Origin: Anaeramoeba flamelloides
Taxonomy: Eukaryota > Metamonada > Anaeramoebidae
Direction of reading: 5' to 3'
Length of the DNA stretch: 64,000 nt
Assembly: GCA_027625915.1 (NCBI GenBank)
Contig: JANTQA010000048.1
Span: 1,550,001 to 1,614,000 of the forward strand
Under the pieces are notes generated by a model that ran no database searches, was not told the DNA's origin, and saw only the letters and a list, made by a program, of their open reading frames with translations. Shown here one piece after another: positions 62,009 through 64,000 of this stretch (positions are counted from its first letter, which is position 1; each line of letters starts with the position of its first letter). The position numbers and the translations under genes were made by a program.

Positions 62009-64000
62009 GGGAAATGACTCGAGAATTAAGAAACAATTTTAGGCATATTGAAATTTTATCAAGATTTTTGATCCTTTACGTACCTAGTCTAAGTATAAAG
62101 CAAAAAAAGTCTATTTTTTTGTCATTTTTTTCAATCGCCTTTTTCAAAAACCCCAAGAATTAAAGGCTGCCTGAAATCTAAAAATGATTACTATTCCAAC
62201 CTCATCCAAATACTTGGTTCAAAACTATTACTTATAGCGATTCCAAAAAAGTTAATTTAAAAAAAATGAAAAAAATATGGACATTTTTTGATTTAATACT
62301 GGTACCGGACTTTAAACACAAATTTCATTAACCTTCTACTATCGACACAGACTTTAATTTTAGACAATTATATGATGACTTAAATATCTTAAGGATTATC
62401 TAAAATAAAGCCATAATGGGTGCCTTGTAAATTAAAATATCAGTGAATTGGGCGCTTTATTGCTTTAGGTCCAGAAGAACTAGAAAATTATGAAGACTTT
62501 TATGATTAGATAATTTGGTAAGATCAGACGGTCAATAGGAATCTAGAAGTAAAACCCACAACCCAAGTATGTTTCTTCTAAGTCCATTTTTTCAGAGGTT
62601 CTTATTGGAAACTAGACAATACTTCAATTTGAAGAAACATGGTTGGGTTGGGGGTTTTACTTTTAATTTCCATTTAAATATCTGATCTAACCAAAATACA
62701 TTTTCACAAAGCCTTTATAATTTTCTAGTTCTTCTGGATCTAAAGCGATAAAGACTCTAATTCACTGATATTTTAATTTATAAGGCACCCATTATGGCTT
62801 TATTTTAGATAGTCCTTAAGGGGGTAAGTACATTTTTCATTTTTTGAGTGCCACCATTTGTGTGAAACTGAATTATTCAAATCATTTCTTTAAGCAAATA
62901 CATTGATACTTTAATAAATACTAGAGTGGAATATATCCTAGTATAAGATAGTTTCATACCAACAACAAAACGAAAATCAAAAAAATGAAAAAATTGAACA
63001 AAAAAAAATAAATAAAAATCATTTATTACTTGATAGTTCCTATAACATTTTACACAATTACTGATTCTTTATTTGGTTTTATTTTTAATTCTTTATAAAA
63101 AAAATTATGTTTGGAAAATTTTTGAGAAAACAAATTACTGTTTATTTCTAAAGAATTTCCAAAATGAATTTAAAAATCCTATTTTCATTTATGTCATATA
63201 ATTCAAGTTTTAGTTCAGAAAATCAGAGACTGTTTTAATTCTTCTTGAGACTGACCGTTTATTGGACAAATGTGTTTGATTTTATAATTATTTATTTTCC
63301 ATGAAATGAGAACTCAAATACTTTCTGAATCTGATTGAAATTTGTTATTGAATTTCTCAATTATTTTGATTTGAATCTTTTGTAACTGTTTTTTGATTCC
63401 AAGAATTCAATCCATTTATTTTAATTTTTGAAATAGTATTCCTTGTTTTGGCTTTGTTTGATAAAAATATTTTAAAATTGAATTTTGAAAGCAAATTTGT
63501 CAAAAAAAAGGTTTTATAAAATAATAATAAATAGTAATGGGGTTAGAATTTCAAGCAAAAAAATAGTTTGTATTCATACAAATTAAGAAGATAAAGAAAA
63601 CCAATCTTCGAAAATAGGCTTTTATCGATTTTTTTTTTTTTCCATTCTTGATTTCAACAAATTTATTTGGAATGGTGATCTTTCGTGTTTGGTCTTCTAA
63701 AAGAAAATATTTGCTTCAAATGCACACTTTTTCGGGTATATTTTTTTGTTTTACTGTTTGACTAATTTCAATTGTTCATATAAACACAGCTCAAGATCCA
63801 AAACAAAATTTAATAAAACTCAAAAATTTCATCAAAAAAATTGTATTCAAAAAATCAAAAAAATTAAGATTCAACTCTGAATTACTATGATTCCATTCAC
63901 GAATATACTAGTAGATGGTGTTTTGGTTCCAAAGTTTCAATATCTGTTGGTACTCCAAAAATAATTTTCAGTAATGTTAACACAATTAAAATTTTTCAAA
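62009..64000. other. Right flank of the window
   Basis: Dominated by the 431-bp palindrome. A minus-strand frame at about 63214-63310 (KHICPINGQSQEELKQSL) after a TTTGAG could be a terminal exon; unsupported. Nothing else recognised. Confidence 0.4.
62389..62819. mobile_element. 431-bp near-perfect palindrome with TTAA ends
   Basis: TTAA followed by GGATTATCTAAAATAAAGCC at the left pairs with GGCTTTATTTTAGATAGTCC then TTAA at the right. Pairing continues through the interior (AATGGGTGCC/GGCACCCATT, AGAACTAGAAAATTAT, AGTAAAACCC), leaving a loop of about 40 bp around 62590-62630. Arms of about 200 bp show scattered mismatches. TTAA ends and the GGACTA start tie it to the other TTAA elements in the window. 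Confidence 0.85.

Overview
The window is extremely AT-rich eukaryotic nuclear DNA with intron-rich protein genes, long A/T homopolymers, TA/CA/AAT microsatellites and many short inverted-repeat transposon-like elements. Splice sites are GT...AG, often GTAA(A/T) donors, and all three standard stops are used (TAA, TGA, TAG). Introns run from about 100 nt to 2.3 kb. Lysine/asparagine-rich proteins, low gene density and a 'protist-like' repeat load suggest a free-living amoeboid or metamonad-type protist. I cannot name the species. No bacterial, CRISPR, rRNA, tRNA or retro-element signature was seen.

Confident genes, left to right: a seven-exon PQ-loop membrane transporter (622-5755, +); the clamp-loader subunit RFC5 (10232-13125, +); a two-exon NEDD8-type ubiquitin-like protein (17098-17458, -) that ends in one glycine instead of two; an acidic-tailed protein of unknown function (24248-24655, +); a polyglutamine/coiled-coil protein (30576-31481, -); ribosomal protein eS8 (38036-39146, -); a small Kelch-repeat protein (49099-51407, -); and a basic coiled-coil protein (56834-58143, -). 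Weaker multi-exon genes were inferred from reading frame and splice phase: a membrane-protein gene at about 61125-61552 (-), with possible flanking exons at 61965-62008 and 59313-59466, and terminal or internal exons at 24967-25051, 45042-45159 and 46332-46705 (all -).

Most of the rest is repeats. Three terminal-motif groups were recognised: (i) TA-flanked foldback elements starting CAGTCAGTTCC (eight copies); (ii) elements of about 530-610 bp that begin TAAAC and end GTTTA, in three subfamilies; (iii) TTAA-flanked, piggyBac-like elements starting GG(G)ACTA, including a 942-bp element, its 178-bp internal deletion, a 516/529-bp pair and a 431-bp near-perfect palindrome. A fourth pair (about 490 bp, with CCGGAC-containing ends) is still roughly 95% identical and therefore young.

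The genes are housekeeping functions with no operon-like linkage: DNA replication, translation, protein neddylation, a lysosome/vacuole-type transporter and cytoskeletal or scaffold-like proteins. The observation most worth following is the NEDD8 homologue lacking the second glycine of the conjugation tail.
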